Assembly: GCA_030141605.1 (NCBI GenBank)
Contig: JAQGDQ010000186.1
Location: 358,840-422,839 of the forward strand
Origin: Tubiluchus corallicola
Lineage: Eukaryota; Priapulida; Priapulimorpha; Priapulimorphida; Tubiluchidae
Direction of reading: 5' to 3'
Length of the DNA stretch: 64,000 bases
A program made the position numbers and the translations under genes. Under the pieces are notes generated by a model that saw nothing but the letters and a program-made list of their open reading frames with translations, did not search any database and had not been told where the DNA came from. Of the stretch, positions 61,810-64,000 are shown in pieces (the stretch's first letter is position 1; every line of letters starts with the position of its first letter).

Positions 61810-62571
61810 TTTAGTTATTATCATTGTATGTTTTAATTTGTTGTCACTAAAGTATTGTATCTCTCTAAATTATGACTTAGTTGTTCATTGTCTGTGTGTA
61901 GTTCATTAGAACATGCATTTTGTTAATGATAATAGGAATATAATTATACAAAACTTTCGTCAAGGAGTCAGTGTAAAAATTCTGAAAACTTTCACCACAT
62001 CACTTGTTTTTGAACAGCAGACGTATTACTTTACTTACAGCTAACTCAGTAGCTACAGTGAATTAGCAAAGAGTATTAAGAATTATAATACTGCATTTAT
62101 TTAGAAGTGTTAAGTTATTTCATTAGAGTACTAAATTTCTATCCTCTGTTTATAGGGAAAGAACGTTAGAGATGTTCAACCATGCTTATAAATCTTATAT
62201 GGTAATATTTTTCAAATATAATTTTTTTTAAAGCATGTCCTTATATGTATTTAAGCAAACGAAACTTCTGCCAAAATATTTCTTACAGTTTGTATCATGC
62301 TGTTAACTGTTGTTTTCTGTGCACGTAGGCCTATTAAGTCAGCAGTTTTGAAATTACAAATGAAACGGAAAAAAAATTGCATAAATGTAGAAATAAGATG
62401 CGACACGTACTGTAAAGACAGATCTACGTGTGCAAACTTTTTGTGTCAATTCCCACACAGTCACAGACAGAATACCTGTGTAGATTGGAAAATATGATAA
62501 AGTTTTCCACATCACAAATTATATGTGCAAATTACAAACATTTTGTGTCTTACAAGCTGTGTGATCTTTTT
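61810..62571. other. Remainder of the spacer of the inverted duplication
   Basis: AT-rich sequence with no recognisable gene or repeat boundary. The 66-codon Cys-rich frame at 62297-62497 has no similarity that can be named. Confidence 0.5.
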
Positions 62572-64000
62572 TTGTGTCATGCCATTAGCTTGTAGAGTCA
62601 GCAATCCCCACATTAGGGTCATTTTGAAAAACATGAATTTCCTTTCATTTTTTTGTTTTGTGCAATGATTAATGGCAGCTACATAATTTTAAAAGGCTAC
62701 AAAAGTAGGATTGCTTTGGACATGCCAGCCAAGGCATGCACAGTGTAATGCAGTCCCAACAGATCTGTTAGTTCTCCATTTCTATAGGTTTAATTCCAGC
62801 TCATCTATAATATAAAAACATGAAGTGATTTTATTATTTAATCAGAATATAGTAAATCCTTGCTTAATGATCCTAATGCATTACAGTAAAATGTGTTGTT
62901 AAGTAAAATGTCGTTACATGAAAGCAAATTTTCCACACAGAATAATGTAAAAGCACTGAGATACGTTCTAGTCAATAATGATTACTTCATATAAATTAAA
63001 TGCTTTGCGAGTTTTATGTATACTCTTGCCGTTCAACTTTTTTCTAAGTTGACTTGAATGAACAAATATTGTTTTTATCTACACCTAGCCAGTGGTTTCT
63101 CTTTCAAGCTGTTTCAATGCAAGTGATGCATGTTGCAGCCTTGCTGCTGGTAGAGAAGTGGTTAACTTTACAGCTAAGTGAAAATTTAGTGGCACTAGGT
63201 ACTGGTTCCAGCTAGGTACTCTTTGCTCTAGCAACAAGCTGCAGGCAGATTTCCTTTGTAAAATGTCTGCACATCATTTTTAGCATCTTTAGCAGTTCAA
63301 ATCATAAAAACTTACAATCATGTCGGAGACAAAACGTAAAAAGTCATACAGTAGGGTATGAAGTTTTTACGTTACTTGCAGCTCTTTTGAAGGGAATAAT
63401 GCAAAGTACAGTGCTCCCTCGCTACTTCACAGTTTGTTTATCGTGGACACGCTGTTTCGCGGGTTTTCAAAAAATATTAATGTAAAATATTTATTGAGGT
63501 ATTTTCGCTGTTTTGCAGGTTTTTGCGGTACTCCGTCTAAAGTATTTTTGCACATGCTTAGTACTTACTGTAGAGTAATGTATAAATTTGATGAATATTC
63601 CATAAAAAATCACAAAATGTATAAAAATATATTAAATATATTAATTCTAACATTAAAAGAATATTATAAATCTTAAAAAATTACCATTCACAGTAAATAG
63701 TGTATTTATTCGGCGGATGAATACACACCAAAAACGAAATGTAGTACTTGCGCCCGCTTGAGATGGCTAAGTATAGCGTCCCTACTTCGCGGAAATTCAC
63801 TTATCGCGGGTGGGCCTGGAAAGGAACACCCGCGATAAGTGAGGGAATACTGTAATGCTTCATTTATTCAAATTAGATAAAAAAGTCGTTGTTACAGTAA
63901 AAAATTGTCATTAATATGATACATGCATCGTTAAGTGAAAAAAGGTGTCTAATGTTCAGCATCAATAAAATGAAACGTCACTAAGGAGTGTCGTTAAACA
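62572..64000 (-). repeat. Right arm of the inverted duplication (may continue past the window)
   Basis: Reverse complement of 59560-61078, including the nested Tigger-like element (63409-63852) and the outer element. The last base of the window (64000) pairs with 59560, so the arm may extend further. It lacks the 90 bp present at 60286-60375 in the left arm. Confidence 0.92.

Noticed and set aside
1-64000. CRISPR array, bacterial operon or viral replication gene
   Set aside because: The only regularly repeated units are short tandem or transposon repeats, genes are spliced, and no such protein was recognised.

Overview
This is an AT-rich window from a metazoan nuclear genome, most likely an invertebrate. 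Genes are split by GT-AG introns, the proteins are strongly similar to animal orthologues, and non-coding DNA is full of decayed TA-target (pogo/Tigger-like) and 8-bp-target (hAT-like) DNA transposons, tRNA-derived SINEs and non-LTR retrotransposon fragments. The species cannot be named from sequence alone. No prokaryotic, organellar or CRISPR feature is present.

Four conserved housekeeping genes were assembled exon by exon with reading frame checked across every junction. (1) The 3' part of GTPBP1, plus strand, 2335-8241, four exons; the 5' exons lie before the window. (2) Exportin-2 (CSE1L/CAS), minus strand, 20299-11079, complete at 970 aa from only two coding exons separated by one 6.3-kb intron. 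(3) TFIIH subunit 4 (GTF2H4/p52), plus strand, 22372-34140, complete at 456 aa from 13 exons. (4) The Ski-complex RNA helicase SKI2 (SKIV2L/SKIC2), minus strand, 50738-35373, complete at 1214 aa from 23 exons. GTPBP1 and CSE1L are convergent, CSE1L and GTF2H4 divergent (about 2.1 kb between start codons), GTF2H4 and SKI2 convergent (about 1.2 kb between stop codons). The genes serve different processes (exosome-linked translation/mRNA turnover, importin-alpha recycling, transcription/DNA repair, 3'-5' mRNA decay); nothing suggests an operon. GTPBP1 and SKI2 both touch exosome-dependent mRNA decay.

From 50739 to the end no conserved gene is seen. This part holds remnants of non-LTR reverse transcriptases (plus strand near 53.3-54.0 kb, minus strand near 57.3-58.2 kb) and, from 59.56 kb to the window edge, a very large inverted duplication (arms about 1.4-1.5 kb, spacer about 1.5 kb) that contains a nested pair of Tigger-like elements in each arm.

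The most notable observations are: CSE1L keeps only its 5'-most intron while its neighbours are intron-rich; GTF2H4 and SKI2 are immediate neighbours here, whereas in humans both sit within the MHC region; all three complete genes have a strong 3' splice-acceptor-like sequence 8-39 nt upstream of the ATG (5'UTR introns or spliced-leader trans-splicing); and there are several well-bounded transposon insertions with intact target-site duplications, one of them 11 bp from a SKI2 splice donor.
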